Assembly (NCBI GenBank): GCA_013697045.1
Contig: JACCXJ010000333.1
Coordinates: forward strand, 1 to 33,415
Length of the DNA: 33,415 nt
Source of the DNA: Gammaproteobacteria bacterium
Lineage (GTDB): Bacteria > Pseudomonadota > Gammaproteobacteria > JACCXJ01
Direction of reading: 5' to 3'
The first letter of the stretch is position 1. Each line of letters begins with the position of its first letter. Below are positions 9,117 through 18,130 of the stretch, one piece after another. The notes under the pieces were generated by a model. The model was not told the DNA's origin. It was given only the letters and a program-made list of their open reading frames with translations, and did no database searches. A program made the position numbers and the translations under genes.

Positions 9117-9890
9117 GTGCGTGATCAAGACGTCGCGAGCGCGAGCGCGCCGCACCACCGTTCCGGGCCCCCGCGCCACATCGCCATCATCATGGACGGC
9201 AACGGCCGCTGGGCCGAAAGGCGCCGACTGCCCCGGATCGCCGGCCATCGAGCGGGGGTCGAGGCGGCGCGGGGGGTGGTGCTCGCGTGCGCCGAGCGCG
9301 GCGTCGAGGTGCTCACCCTCTTCGCCTTCAGCAGCGAGAACTGGCGGCGCCCGCAACGTGAGGTCGGCCTGCTCATGGAGCTGTTCATGACGAGCCTGCA
9401 GGAAGAAGCGAGCCGCCTCGACGAGCACGATGTACGGGTGCGGTTCATCGGCGATCAAACGCTTTTTCCCCAAAGGCTCCGCGAAGCCATCGCGGAGGCC
9501 GAACGCGTCACCCGCCGGAACGGCGGGCTCTTGCTGATCATCGCAGCGAATTATGGTGGCCGCTGGGACCTCACCCAGGCGGCACGCGCCCTGGCCCAGA
9601 GGGCCGCGGGCGGCGATCTGGAGCCCGAGGCGATCGATGAGACGTTACTGGCCAGAGAGCTGTGCCTCTACGGGCTCCCCGAGCCCGACCTCTTCGTGCG
9701 CACCGGCGGGGAGCAACGCATCAGCAATTTTCTACTGTGGCAGCTGGCCTACACCGAGCTGTACTTCGCCGAGTGCATGTGGCCGGATTTCAGCCCCGCC
9801 GAGCTCGAGGACGCACTGCACGCCTTTGCCACGCGCCAGCGCCGCTTCGGGCGCACGGGCGACCAGCTCGAGCCCGCAGAGCATGCTTAA
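9117..9890 (+). CDS. uppS: Isoprenyl transferase (undecaprenyl diphosphate synthase)
   Basis: UppS builds the C55 lipid carrier for peptidoglycan and LPS sugars from farnesyl diphosphate and isopentenyl diphosphate. The cis-prenyltransferase signature HIAIIMDGNGRWAERR (Asp27 catalytic), the FAFSSENWRRP segment, and the C-terminal VRTGGEQRISNFLLWQLAY motif are intact. The likely start is the GTG at 9117, giving 257 residues. Just upstream GTGATC occurs at 9095, 9107 and 9121, so alternative starts exist. The stop overlaps the cdsA start by 8 bp. Confidence 0.95.
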   Translation: MRDQDVASASAPHHRSGPPRHIAIIMDGNGRWAERRRLPRIAGHRAGVEAARGVVLACAERGVEVLTLFAFSSENWRRPQREVGLLMELFMTSLQEEASRLDEHDVRVRFIGDQTLFPQRLREAIAEAERVTRRNGGLLLIIAANYGGRWDLTQAARALAQRAAGGDLEPEAIDETLLARELCLYGLPEPDLFVRTGGEQRISNFLLWQLAYTELYFAECMWPDFSPAELEDALHAFATRQRRFGRTGDQLEPAEHA

Positions 9891-10719
9891 GCATCGCCTC
9901 ATCACGGCCGGCTGCCTGATCCCGCCGCTGCTCGCGGGCCTCCTGCTGCTGCCGACCCCGGCCATCGCGGTGGTGTTCGCCGTGTTTGCGGGGATCGGCG
10001 CCTGGGAATGGGCCAGTCTCGCGGGATGGTCGGAACCGTCTTCGCGGGTCCTATATTGCCTGGTGATCGGGGCCTGCCTGTGGCTCACCTACACCCTCCT
10101 CCGCCTGCCCTGGGACGGCGCCGGGCTCTTCGGTGTTTCGGCCTTGCTGCTGTCGTGGTGGGGTCTCTGCGGATACTGGTTGTTCGATTACCAGCGCCAG
10201 GGCCTCGGCATCCCGCGCTCGCGGCCCCTCCTGACGATGGCCGGGCTCCTGGTCGTGGTGCCGGCCTGGGCGGCGATCGTGCGCCTGCACGGGGCCATCG
10301 ATGCACGGGGCTATCTCGTCGTGTTGCTGCTCTTGATCGTATGGTCCGCGGATACCGGGGCGTTCTTCGTGGGTCGGCGCTATGGCCGCCACCGGCTGGC
10401 GGATCGGGTGAGCCCCGGCAAGACCTGGGAGGGCCTCGTCGGTGGGCTCCTGGCGGGTGCTTCGGTGGCCCTCCTGTGCTCGGCGCCCCTGGCACTCCGG
10501 CCCCGCGAGCGGCTCGTGTTCGTGTTCGTGTGCGTGGTCACAGTGCTGTTCTCGGTCCTGGGCGATCTCTTCGAGAGCCTCGTCAAACGCCAGGCGGGGG
10601 TCAAGGACAGCGGCCGCCTGTTGCCCGGCCATGGCGGGCTACTGGACCGCATCGACAGCCTCACCGCAGCGGCACCGGTGTTCGCGCTCGGGATGGTGGT
10701 GGTCGGGGTGCCGTTGTGA
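9883..10719 (+). CDS. cdsA: Phosphatidate cytidylyltransferase (CDP-diglyceride synthase)
   Basis: CdsA makes CDP-diacylglycerol, the branch-point precursor of all phospholipids, at the inner membrane. The 278-residue protein has several membrane segments. The family signature [20 protein letters not shown], continuing GLLDRID, is complete near the C-terminus, and [12 protein letters not shown] is also typical. The start is the ATG at 9883 ([10 protein letters not shown]), inside the end of uppS. The stop TGA overlaps the GTG of dxr. Confidence 0.95.
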   Translation: MLKHRLITAGCLIPPLLAGLLLLPTPAIAVVFAVFAGIGAWEWASLAGWSEPSSRVLYCLVIGACLWLTYTLLRLPWDGAGLFGVSALLLSWWGLCGYWLFDYQRQGLGIPRSRPLLTMAGLLVVVPAWAAIVRLHGAIDARGYLVVLLLLIVWSADTGAFFVGRRYGRHRLADRVSPGKTWEGLVGGLLAGASVALLCSAPLALRPRERLVFVFVCVVTVLFSVLGDLFESLVKRQAGVKDSGRLLPGHGGLLDRIDSLTAAAPVFALGMVVVGVPL

Positions 10720-11912
10720 TCGGGCTCGCCCTGCTCGGGTCGACCGGCTCCATCGGTGTAAATACCCTGGATGTCGCGGCCCGCCACCCGGACCGCTTCG
10801 AGGTCGTGGCGCTGACGGCGAACCGGGACGTGGACGGGCTCAAGACCCAATGTGAGCGCTGGCGACCGCGCTACGCCGTGATGGCGGATGAAGACTGTGC
10901 GGCCGCGCTGGATACCGCGCTACGCCCCATCTGCCCCGAGGTCACGGTGCTCGGCGGCGCTTCCGGCCTCGAAGAGGTCGCCCGTGCCCCGGAGACCGAT
11001 TATGTGATGGCCGCCATCGTCGGCGCCGCGGGGCTCCTGCCGACCTTGGCCGCCGCGCGCGCCGGCAAACGGGTGTTGCTGGCCAACAAAGAGGCGCTGG
11101 TCATGGCCGGCACACTGTTCATGGAGGCCGTGCGCGCCAATGGCGCCGAGCTTCTGCCCATCGATAGCGAGCACAACGCGATCTTTCAATGTCTGCCCAC
11201 CCAATGTCTGCCCATCAGTTCTCGGGGAGGCCTCGACCACCTAGGCGTGCGGCGCATCTTGTTGACCGCGTCGGGCGGACCGTTTCGCACCCGGCCGCTG
11301 TCCGCGCTCCGTCACGTGAGCCCCGACGAGGCCTGTGCCCACCCCAACTGGGTCATGGGACGCAAGATCTCCGTGGACTCCGCGACGCTCATGAACAAGG
11401 GCCTGGAGATCGTCGAGGCGTGCTGGCTGTTCGACACCGGGCCGGACCGGGTCGTGGTGGTGCTGCACCCCCAGAGCATCGTTCATTCGCTGGTCGAATA
11501 CACGGATGGATCGGTGCTCGCCGAGCTCGGCAATCCCGATATGCGCACCCCCATCGCCCACGCCCTGGCCTGGCCGGAGCGCATCGCCTCGGGCGTCGCG
11601 CCCCTCGATCTCTTCACAGTCGCCAGGCTCGACTTCGAGCCCCCCGATGTCACGCGCTTTCCCTGCTTGCGGCTGGCGCGCGAGGCGCTCGCGGCCGGCG
11701 GGACCGCCACCGCGGTCCTGAACGCGAGCAACGAAGTGGCCGTCGCCGCCTTCCTGGACCGGCAGTTGAGCTTCCTCGACATCCCGGCGGTGGTCGAAGA
11801 CACGCTGGCGCGGGTGCCGAACCACGCGGGGTCCTCCCTGGAGGCGGTCCTGACGGCCGATGCCGCCGCGCGCATCGCGGCCACTTCGGCGGTCAGAGCG
11901 CGTCCGCTGTGA
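10716..11912 (+). CDS. dxr: 1-deoxy-D-xylulose 5-phosphate reductoisomerase
   Basis: Dxr (IspC) converts DXP to methylerythritol 4-phosphate, the committed step of non-mevalonate isoprenoid synthesis, which supplies UppS. The start is a GTG overlapping the cdsA stop (GTGA). Visible features are [20 protein letters not shown] (NADPH site), [24 protein letters not shown] (metal and substrate loop) and [13 protein letters not shown]. Length is 398 residues, equal to E. coli. One oddity is the peptide CLPTQCLPI, produced by a 15-bp tandem duplication (about 11188-11217). The stop overlaps the GTG start of rseP. Confidence 0.95.
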   Translation: MIGLALLGSTGSIGVNTLDVAARHPDRFEVVALTANRDVDGLKTQCERWRPRYAVMADEDCAAALDTALRPICPEVTVLGGASGLEEVARAPETDYVMAAIVGAAGLLPTLAAARAGKRVLLANKEALVMAGTLFMEAVRANGAELLPIDSEHNAIFQCLPTQCLPISSRGGLDHLGVRRILLTASGGPFRTRPLSALRHVSPDEACAHPNWVMGRKISVDSATLMNKGLEIVEACWLFDTGPDRVVVVLHPQSIVHSLVEYTDGSVLAELGNPDMRTPIAHALAWPERIASGVAPLDLFTVARLDFEPPDVTRFPCLRLAREALAAGGTATAVLNASNEVAVAAFLDRQLSFLDIPAVVEDTLARVPNHAGSSLEAVLTADAAARIAATSAVRARPL

Positions 11913-13276
11913 TCGGATTCTTCTACTCCCTCTTGGCGTTCATCGTGGCCATCGGCCTCCTGGTCGTGGTGCACGAGCTCGGGCACTTCTGGGTGGCGCG
12001 CCTGTCGGGGGTAAAAATCCTGCGGTTCTCGGTCGGATTCGGCAGGCCGCTGTGGCGCCGGCGTCTGGGCCGCGACGAGACCGAGTTCGTGGTGGCGGCG
12101 GTGCCGCTCGGGGGCTATGTCAAGATGCTCGACGAGCGCGAGGGCCCGGTCCCGGACGCCGATGCCCACCGCGAGTTCAACCGCCAGCCGCTGGCGGTGC
12201 GGGCCGCGATCGTGTCCGCCGGTCCGCTCTTCAATGTGCTGTTCGCCGTTCTGGCCTACTGGGCCATATTCGTGATCGGCGTCACGGGGCTCCGGCCCCT
12301 GATCGGCGAGGTCACGGCGGGCTCCATCGCCGAGCGCGCCGGGCTCCAGGGCGGTGACGAGATCGTGGCGGTCGAGTCGCGGCCCACCCCGACCTGGGAG
12401 GCGGTGGTCTACGCCGGGATCCCCGAGGTCATCGACGGCGGGGCCCTGACCGTCACCGCGCGCGACGCACGCGGTGCGGAGCGGCAGCTCGTCCTCGATC
12501 TCGGCTCGCTCGGCGTCGACGATCTGAACCGAGGCAACCTCCTCGAACGGCTCGGCATCCGGCAATACCGCCCGACCCTCCCACCCATCATCGGCGACCT
12601 GGTCGCGGGCGAAGCGGCCGAGAAGAGCGGGCTCAAGGCCGGCGATGAGGTGCTGAAGGCCGACGGCGTCGCGATCGAGTCCTGGGACCGCTGGGTCGAG
12701 TATGTGCAGGCGCGGCCGGGTCGGCCCATCCAGGTCGAGGTACTGCGGCGCGGAGAGCGGCTCGGCATCACCCTCACCCCGGAACCCCAGAAGGCCGGCG
12801 AGCGAGTCATCGGCCGCATCGGTGCGGGCCCGCGGCCTCCTGCGGATGCCGACCGGACGCTGTTCGCCGTGGAGCGCTACGGGCCCTGGGAGGGAATGGT
12901 GCGGGGCGTAGAAAAGACCTGGGAGGTGTCGGCCTTCACCCTCAAGGTGTTCGGGAAGATGCTGGCCGGACAGGCCTCGGTCCAGAACCTCAGCGGCCCC
13001 CTCAGCATCGCCCAGTTCGCCGGCCAGTCGGCGAGCCTCGGGGTGGTGCCGTTTCTGCAATTTCTCGGCATCGTGAGCGTGAGCCTCGCGGTGCTGAACC
13101 TCCTGCCGATCCCGCTACTGGATGGCGGGCACTTGTTGTATTACCTTATAGAGCTCGTTAGTCGCCGACCGGTCTCGGTCGCCATGCAGCAGGTGGCGCA
13201 GCAGGTGGGGATGGTGATCCTGGCCGGCCTCATGATCATCGCGATCTATAACGACATCGTGCGCATGCTCGGCTAG
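11909..13276 (+). CDS. rseP: Site-2 intramembrane zinc protease RseP
   Basis: RseP cleaves membrane-embedded substrates such as the anti-sigma factor RseA in the envelope stress response. The GTG start overlaps the dxr stop, giving 455 residues (E. coli about 450). The zinc motif HELGH lies in the first membrane helix ([17 protein letters not shown]). The third ligand is in the C-terminal [16 protein letters not shown]. Two PDZ domains lie between them, recognisable by repeated AGLQGGDEI and SGLKAGDEV. It is followed by bamA, as is common in Proteobacteria. Confidence 0.96.
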   Translation: MIGFFYSLLAFIVAIGLLVVVHELGHFWVARLSGVKILRFSVGFGRPLWRRRLGRDETEFVVAAVPLGGYVKMLDEREGPVPDADAHREFNRQPLAVRAAIVSAGPLFNVLFAVLAYWAIFVIGVTGLRPLIGEVTAGSIAERAGLQGGDEIVAVESRPTPTWEAVVYAGIPEVIDGGALTVTARDARGAERQLVLDLGSLGVDDLNRGNLLERLGIRQYRPTLPPIIGDLVAGEAAEKSGLKAGDEVLKADGVAIESWDRWVEYVQARPGRPIQVEVLRRGERLGITLTPEPQKAGERVIGRIGAGPRPPADADRTLFAVERYGPWEGMVRGVEKTWEVSAFTLKVFGKMLAGQASVQNLSGPLSIAQFAGQSASLGVVPFLQFLGIVSVSLAVLNLLPIPLLDGGHLLYYLIELVSRRPVSVAMQQVAQQVGMVILAGLMIIAIYNDIVRMLG

Positions 13277-13339
13277 GACTGGTTCACGAGCAGGAGGGCG
13301 CGCGAGTGTCTCCATTAAAAACGATCTGGATAGCACAGC

Positions 13340-15682
13340 GTGTCTCTGGGGAAGACGAAAAGGGGAGGTGCGGCGGCGCTCGGCCTCCTATTCGGCCTTT
13401 GGGCGTATCCCGTATTCGGGGAGCTGGATCCCCGGGGGGAGCGCTTCGTCATCGAGGACATCCGCGTGCAGGGCCTAAGGCGACTGTCGCCCGGCACCGT
13501 GTTCAACGCCCTGCCGGTCAAGATCGGCGATGAGTTCGACGAAGGCCGCTCGGGCGACGCCATCCGGGCGCTTTTCAAGACCGGGCTTTTCCGGGATGTC
13601 CGCATCGAGCGCGACGGCGACGTCTTGATCGTCATCGTCTCCGAGCGCGAGACCCTTTCGCAGATCTCGATCACCGGCAACAGCGACATCAAGACCGAAG
13701 ACCTGCTCACGGCCTTGAAACCGATCGGGTTCGCGGAAGGCGAGGTGTTCGATCGTTCGGTCCTCGATCGCGTGGAGCAGGAGCTTCGGCGCCAGTACTT
13801 TTCTCAGGGCAAGTACGGCGTCGAGATCAAATCCCTGGTCGAGTCGCTGGGCGGCAATCGCGTGGCGGTGGGCATCACCATCAAGGAGGGCCGCGCGGCC
13901 AAGATCAAGTCCATCAACGTGGTCGGGAACAAGGCCTACGCCGACGACGATCTGGTCAAGCAGTTCGAGCTGACGACCCCCACGCTGATCTCGTTCTTCA
14001 CCAAGTCCGACCAGTATTCCAAACAGAAGCTCGCGGGGGACCTCGAGAACCTGCGCTCGTATTACCTCGACCGGGGTTACATCAATTTCAGCATCGATTC
14101 GACCCAGGTCGCCATCACCCCAGACAAGAGCGAGGTCTATATCACCATCAACGTGACCGAGGGCGACCGCTATCGCCTCGCGAGCGTCAAGCTGGCCGGC
14201 GATCTGATCATCCCGGCCGACGATCTGTTTCCACTCGTCGCCACCAAGCGCGGCGACATCTTCTCGCGCAAGGCGGTGACCCAGACCAGCACCAATCTCA
14301 GCGACCGCCTGGGGGACGAAGGCTATGCCTTCGCCAACGTCAACCCCGTCCCCGAGATCGACAATGCGGGCAAGACCGTGGCCCTGACGTATTTCATCGA
14401 CCCCGGCAAGCGCGCCTATGTCCGCCGCATCAACTTCGCCGGCAACACCAAGACCCGCGACGAGGTGCTGAGACGCGAGATGCGCCAGTTGGAGGGCGGG
14501 TGGTTCTCGACCAGCAAGGTCAATCGTTCCAAGGCGAGGTTGCAAAAGCTCGGCTACTTCGAGGAGGTCAATGTCGAGACCCCCGCGGTCCCCGACACGC
14601 CGGATCAGGTGGACACCAACTTCGCCGTGACCGAGCGGCCCTCCGGGAATCTATTGTTCGGGCTCGGTTTTTCTCAGACCCAGGGGCTCATCCTCAACGC
14701 CAGCGTGGTCCAGGACAACTTTCTCGGCAGCGGCAACCGGGTCAACTTCGCTTTCAACAACAGCGAGGTCAACCGGGTGTTCGCCCTCGGCTATACGAAC
14801 CCTTACTTCACGGTCGACGGCATCAGTCAGGGCTTCGACCTCTCGTATCGCGAGACCGACGCCGCCCGTGGCAATATTTCCAGGTACGACTCCAAGGTCG
14901 CGAGCGCCGGGTTGCAGTTCGGGATCCCCGTATCGGAATTCAATTTCCTGAACCTCGGAATGTCCTACGAGAGGACCAAGATCGACGCAGACTGCACGAC
15001 AACGGGCAGAACGGCGCAGCAGATCTGCGATTTCATTGACCCCATAGACGGAAACGGAGACACTTTCGATGAGATACGCCTGACCGGGAGCTTCGCCTAC
15101 GACACCCGCAACAAGGCCCTCCTGCCCGATCGGGGCGCCTTTCAACGCTTCCGAACCCAGGTCTCCGTGCCCGGCCCCGAGCTACAGTATTATAAGGTCG
15201 ATTACGACACCCGCTGGTTCTATCCCCTGACGGAGGACTATGTGCTCGCCTTGCAAGGCCAAGTGGGTTACGGGGACGGGTACGGCGACACGGACACGCT
15301 GCCGTTCTTCGAGAACTTCTATGCCGGCGGACCGCGCACGGTGCGCGGTTACAAAGAGAACACCTTGGGCCCCAAGGACAACACGGCGCAACGCCGGGCG
15401 CTCGGGGGGAACTTCCTCCTGGTCGGCAACGCCGATGTCATCCTCCCCGTCCCGTTCCTCCAGGACCTCAAGTCCGTGCGCGTGACCGCCTTCGTGGATG
15501 CCGGCAACGTCTATGGCCCGGACGAAAGCATCGACCTCGGGAAGCTCCGCTACTCCGCCGGGATCTCGGGCCTTTGGGTATCGCCCTTCGGGGTGCTCAC
15601 CGTGAGCGTCGCCCAACCCTTCAATAAACAGAAGGGGGACGACCCCCAGCCTTTCCAATTCACCTTCGGTACAAACTTCTAA
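13340..15682 (+). CDS. bamA: Outer-membrane protein assembly factor BamA
   Basis: BamA inserts beta-barrel proteins into the outer membrane. The 780-residue precursor has a signal peptide (hydrophobic GGAAALGLLFGLWAYPVFG), five POTRA domains (about residues 30-430, starting FVIEDIRVQGLRRLSPGTVF) and a 16-strand barrel with the VRGY motif near residue 670. It ends in phenylalanine (FTFGTNF), as outer-membrane proteins do. The start is uncertain. GTG at 13340 is in frame but has no clear ribosome site, while the strong AGGAGG at about 13290-13296 serves a GTG at 13306 in a different frame. A one-base sequence difference or coupling would reconcile this. Confidence 0.95.
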   Translation: MSLGKTKRGGAAALGLLFGLWAYPVFGELDPRGERFVIEDIRVQGLRRLSPGTVFNALPVKIGDEFDEGRSGDAIRALFKTGLFRDVRIERDGDVLIVIVSERETLSQISITGNSDIKTEDLLTALKPIGFAEGEVFDRSVLDRVEQELRRQYFSQGKYGVEIKSLVESLGGNRVAVGITIKEGRAAKIKSINVVGNKAYADDDLVKQFELTTPTLISFFTKSDQYSKQKLAGDLENLRSYYLDRGYINFSIDSTQVAITPDKSEVYITINVTEGDRYRLASVKLAGDLIIPADDLFPLVATKRGDIFSRKAVTQTSTNLSDRLGDEGYAFANVNPVPEIDNAGKTVALTYFIDPGKRAYVRRINFAGNTKTRDEVLRREMRQLEGGWFSTSKVNRSKARLQKLGYFEEVNVETPAVPDTPDQVDTNFAVTERPSGNLLFGLGFSQTQGLILNASVVQDNFLGSGNRVNFAFNNSEVNRVFALGYTNPYFTVDGISQGFDLSYRETDAARGNISRYDSKVASAGLQFGIPVSEFNFLNLGMSYERTKIDADCTTTGRTAQQICDFIDPIDGNGDTFDEIRLTGSFAYDTRNKALLPDRGAFQRFRTQVSVPGPELQYYKVDYDTRWFYPLTEDYVLALQGQVGYGDGYGDTDTLPFFENFYAGGPRTVRGYKENTLGPKDNTAQRRALGGNFLLVGNADVILPVPFLQDLKSVRVTAFVDAGNVYGPDESIDLGKLRYSAGISGLWVSPFGVLTVSVAQPFNKQKGDDPQPFQFTFGTNF

Positions 15683-15695
15683 CAGGAGCCTGATC

Positions 15696-16226
15696 TTGAA
15701 TAACTCACGGGATCTTTGGTGCGTGGTTTTCTGTCTGACCTGTGTCGGCATCGCATTTCCGACCCTTGCCCGGCCCGCCGACTTCCGCCTCGGGGTGGTC
15801 AATCCCATCAAGGTGCTGGAGGCCGCACCGCAGGCCGACGACGCGCGCAAGCGCCTGGAGCGCGAGTTTCAGCCGCGCGACAAGACCATCGTCGCCAGGC
15901 AGAAGAAGGTCAAGGGCCTGGAGGACAAACTGGCCAAGGACGGGCCCGGCATGGGCGAGACCGAGCGCCGCACGCTGGAGCGTAACATCATCAACGAGAA
16001 ACGCGAGCTCAAGCGCGATCAGGACGAGTTCCGCGAGGACTTCACCGTGCGGCGCAACGAAGAGTTCGGCAAGATCCAGCGCCAGGTGGTCGAGACCATC
16101 CAGGCCTTCGCCAAGGAGGAGGGTTTCGACATCATCGTGGGTGAAGGCGTGGTCTATGCCAACGACAAGGTCGATGTCACGGCCAAGGTCGTCGAACGGC
16201 TGAAGCGCGGCGGCAAGCCGAAGTAA
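15696..16226 (+). CDS. skp: Periplasmic chaperone Skp (OmpH family)
   Basis: Skp holds unfolded outer-membrane proteins on their way to BamA. The TTG start at 15696 is preceded by AGGAG at ideal spacing (about 15684-15688). A signal peptide covers residues 1 to about 26 (hydrophobic CVVFCLTCVGIAFPTLARPA). The mature part begins with LGVVNPIKVLEAAPQADDAR and continues as a long charged coiled coil. It ends in a small domain (FDIIVGEGVVYANDKVDVT) typical of OmpH. The 176-residue length is near the family norm. It follows bamA by 13 bp. Confidence 0.93.
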   Translation: MNNSRDLWCVVFCLTCVGIAFPTLARPADFRLGVVNPIKVLEAAPQADDARKRLEREFQPRDKTIVARQKKVKGLEDKLAKDGPGMGETERRTLERNIINEKRELKRDQDEFREDFTVRRNEEFGKIQRQVVETIQAFAKEEGFDIIVGEGVVYANDKVDVTAKVVERLKRGGKPK

Positions 16227-16246
16227 TCCCTGCCCCGGACTTGTTT

Positions 16247-16425
16247 TAGTAGTCAGTCATGTTGAATCGAAGTGATTCGTCACCCCGGCAGAGCCTGCCC
16301 CGTACTTGATACGGGGGATTGCCGGGGTCCAGGATGCAGGACAGCACCTACGTCCATGTGCTCTGGATTCCGGCAATCCATGCCGGAATGACGTGCTTGT
16401 TTGAATAATCTTTGACTGACTACTA
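16247..16425. mobile_element. MITE-like palindromic element between skp and lpxD
   Basis: This 179-bp non-coding block is bounded by a perfect 13-bp inverted repeat, TAGTAGTCAGTCA (16247-16259) and TGACTGACTACTA (16413-16425). Inside are nested hairpins: ACCCCGGCA/TGCCGGGGT (16282-16290/16320-16328) around CCCCGTA/TACGGGG (16298-16304/16310-16316), then ATTCCGGC/GCCGGAAT (16367-16374/16382-16389). CGTCA...CCGGCA arms resemble the CGTCATTCCGGCA repeats common between genes of many Proteobacteria. If the outermost TA pairs are the target duplication, the element would suit an IS630/Tc1-type transposase; this is inference. It interrupts an otherwise compact operon. Confidence 0.7.
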
Positions 16426-16449
16426 GTCTATCGGGTCCCTCGCACGCAC

Positions 16450-17481
16450 ATGCCCACCCGCCTCGGAGCGCTGGCCGAGCACCTCGGGGCCGAGCTACAC
16501 GGGGATGCCGATGTGCTCGTTCATCGCGTCGCGACCCTGGACAGCGCTGGGGGCGGCGATGTCTCGTTCCTCTTCAACCGCCGTTATCGGAGGTTCCTGC
16601 AGGTGACCGGCGCCTCGGCGGTGATCCTGGGACGTGCCGATCTGGCGGCCTGTCCCGCAGCCGCGCTCGTGACCGAGAACCCTTATCTCGGCTATGCACG
16701 GGCCGCCGCCCTGCTCTATCCTGGCCCTTGTGTGGTGCCGGGGGTGCATGCCACGGCCGAGGTGGGCAATGGGGCCGAGGTCGACGACAGCGCCGCCATC
16801 GGCGCCTATACGGTCGTGGGAGCGGGCGCGATCATCGGGGCATGTGCCGACCTCGGGCCCGGGTGTGTCATCGGGCCGGGGGTACGCATCGGGGCGTATA
16901 CGCGTTTGGTCGCGCGGGTGACGGTGCTGGCCGAGGCCACCCTGGGCCGCCGCTGCCTCGTCCACCCCGGCACCGTGATCGGCGCGGACGGCTTCGGTCT
17001 GGCACGGGAACGCGGGGTGTGGATCAAGATCCCGCAGATCGGCAGCGTGCATATCGGGGACGATGTCGAGATCGGCGCCAACACCACCATCGACCGGGGC
17101 GCCTTGAAAGACACGGTGATCGAGGACGGGGTCAAGCTCGATAACCAGATCCAGATAGGCCATAATGTACGCATCGGCGCGCACACCGCCGTCGCAGGCT
17201 GTGTCGGGATCTCCGGTAGCACGCGCATCGGCAAGCGTTGCACGATCGGCGGCGGCGCGGGGTTCGCGGGGCATATCGAGATCTGTGACGACGTCGTGAT
17301 CGGCGGAGCGACCTCGGTGACCAAGTCGATCCGGAAACCCGGGACCTATTCGTCGGTATGGCCCGCCAGAGAGGCCCTGGAATGGCGGCGTAGCGTCGGG
17401 CGCTTCAACCGTCTCGGCCGCCGCAATACCGGTGATCCCCCGGCGGGTGAGCCGGTCTCTCCCGCCGGCGACGAAGATTGA
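16450..17481 (+). CDS. lpxD: UDP-3-O-(3-hydroxyacyl)glucosamine N-acyltransferase
   Basis: LpxD adds the N-linked hydroxyacyl chain in lipid A synthesis. The 343-residue protein has the N-terminal LpxD domain (about 1-100), then left-handed beta-helix hexapeptide repeats ([IV]-G-x-x-x-x). The catalytic histidine region is [39 protein letters not shown] and [20 protein letters not shown] are diagnostic of LpxD rather than LpxA. The start ATG at 16450 follows the MITE-like element by 24 bp and has no strong ribosome site. A perfect GGGGAC/GTCCCC hairpin (17484-17498) follows the stop without a T-run. Confidence 0.95.
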   Translation: MPTRLGALAEHLGAELHGDADVLVHRVATLDSAGGGDVSFLFNRRYRRFLQVTGASAVILGRADLAACPAAALVTENPYLGYARAAALLYPGPCVVPGVHATAEVGNGAEVDDSAAIGAYTVVGAGAIIGACADLGPGCVIGPGVRIGAYTRLVARVTVLAEATLGRRCLVHPGTVIGADGFGLARERGVWIKIPQIGSVHIGDDVEIGANTTIDRGALKDTVIEDGVKLDNQIQIGHNVRIGAHTAVAGCVGISGSTRIGKRCTIGGGAGFAGHIEICDDVVIGGATSVTKSIRKPGTYSSVWPAREALEWRRSVGRFNRLGRRNTGDPPAGEPVSPAGDED

Positions 17482-17483
17482 CG

Positions 17484-17498
17484 GGGGACGCCGTCCCC
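17484..17498 (+). other. Short perfect hairpin between lpxD and fabZ
   Basis: GGGGAC and GTCCCC pair around a three-base loop directly after the lpxD stop. No T-tract follows, so it is not a classical terminator. It may slow decay of the upstream message or simply be incidental. Confidence 0.35.
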
Positions 17499-17544
17499 GC
17501 GTCGCTGATGGGCACATTCAAATCTCTTCGAACATCCCGCGACG

Positions 17545-17991
17545 ATGTTGCTTGATATCCAGCAGATCCTCCAGCGCCTCCCCCACCGCTATCCGTTTTT
17601 GCTAGTGGATAAGGTGATCGAGTGCCGGACCGGTCAGTCCATCCTGGCGGTGAAAAACGTCTCTTACAATGAACCCTTCTTCCCCGGGCATTTTCCCGGC
17701 CGGCCGGTGATGCCCGGGGTCATGATCCTGGAGGCCATGGCCCAAACCACGGCCTTGCTGGCGTTCGGCTCCGAACCCGGGGGATCCCGGCCCGATACCC
17801 TCTATTATCTCGTGGGGGTGGATAAGGCCCGGTTCAAGAAGCCCGTGGTACCGGGTGATCAGTTGCTGATGGAGGCGCGGCTGACGCGCGAGATCCGAGG
17901 GATCTGTCGCTTCGAAGCAGAGGCCAGGGTCGATGGCAAGTTGGTCGCCAGCGCGGAGATCATGGCCATGCAGGCGTCCAGCCCGCCTTGA
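17545..17991 (+). CDS. fabZ: 3-hydroxyacyl-ACP dehydratase FabZ
   Basis: FabZ dehydrates 3-hydroxyacyl-ACP in fatty acid elongation and competes with LpxA and LpxD for the same hydroxyacyl-ACP pool. The hot-dog fold protein is 148 residues. Its catalytic His49 and Glu63 lie in [20 protein letters not shown], and [13 protein letters not shown] opens the protein in the usual way. The stop TGA (17989-17991) overlaps a TTG that begins a six-codon mini-cistron leading into lpxA. Confidence 0.96.
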   Translation: MLLDIQQILQRLPHRYPFLLVDKVIECRTGQSILAVKNVSYNEPFFPGHFPGRPVMPGVMILEAMAQTTALLAFGSEPGGSRPDTLYYLVGVDKARFKKPVVPGDQLLMEARLTREIRGICRFEAEARVDGKLVASAEIMAMQASSPP

Positions 17992-18130
17992 TCGACGCCT
18001 GGCGTTGATCGACCCCCTGGCATTGATCAACCCGTTGCACGACCCACTATCGTTGATCGAGCCGCAAGCGGACATCGATCCCCGCGCGGCCGCCGACGCC
18101 CGTGCGGTGATCGACCCCCGCGCGGTGATC
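17988..18130 (+). repeat. Degenerate NTGATC start-codon repeats at the fabZ-lpxA junction
   Basis: TTGATC occurs at 17988, 18005, 18023 and 18053, and GTGATC at 18107 and 18125, usually followed by GACCCC or a variant. The first TTG overlaps the fabZ stop and reads six codons (TTG ATC GAC GCC TGG CGT) to a TGA that overlaps the TTG at 18005, exactly 17 bp on. That second TTG is in the lpxA frame. All later NTGATC copies listed here are also in the lpxA frame, so they are alternative lpxA starts. Confidence 0.75.

Noticed and set aside
13240-16450. Sigma-E promoter before bamA, skp or lpxD
   Set aside because: E. coli has such promoters here, but I found no GAACTT-N16-TCTGA-like pair.
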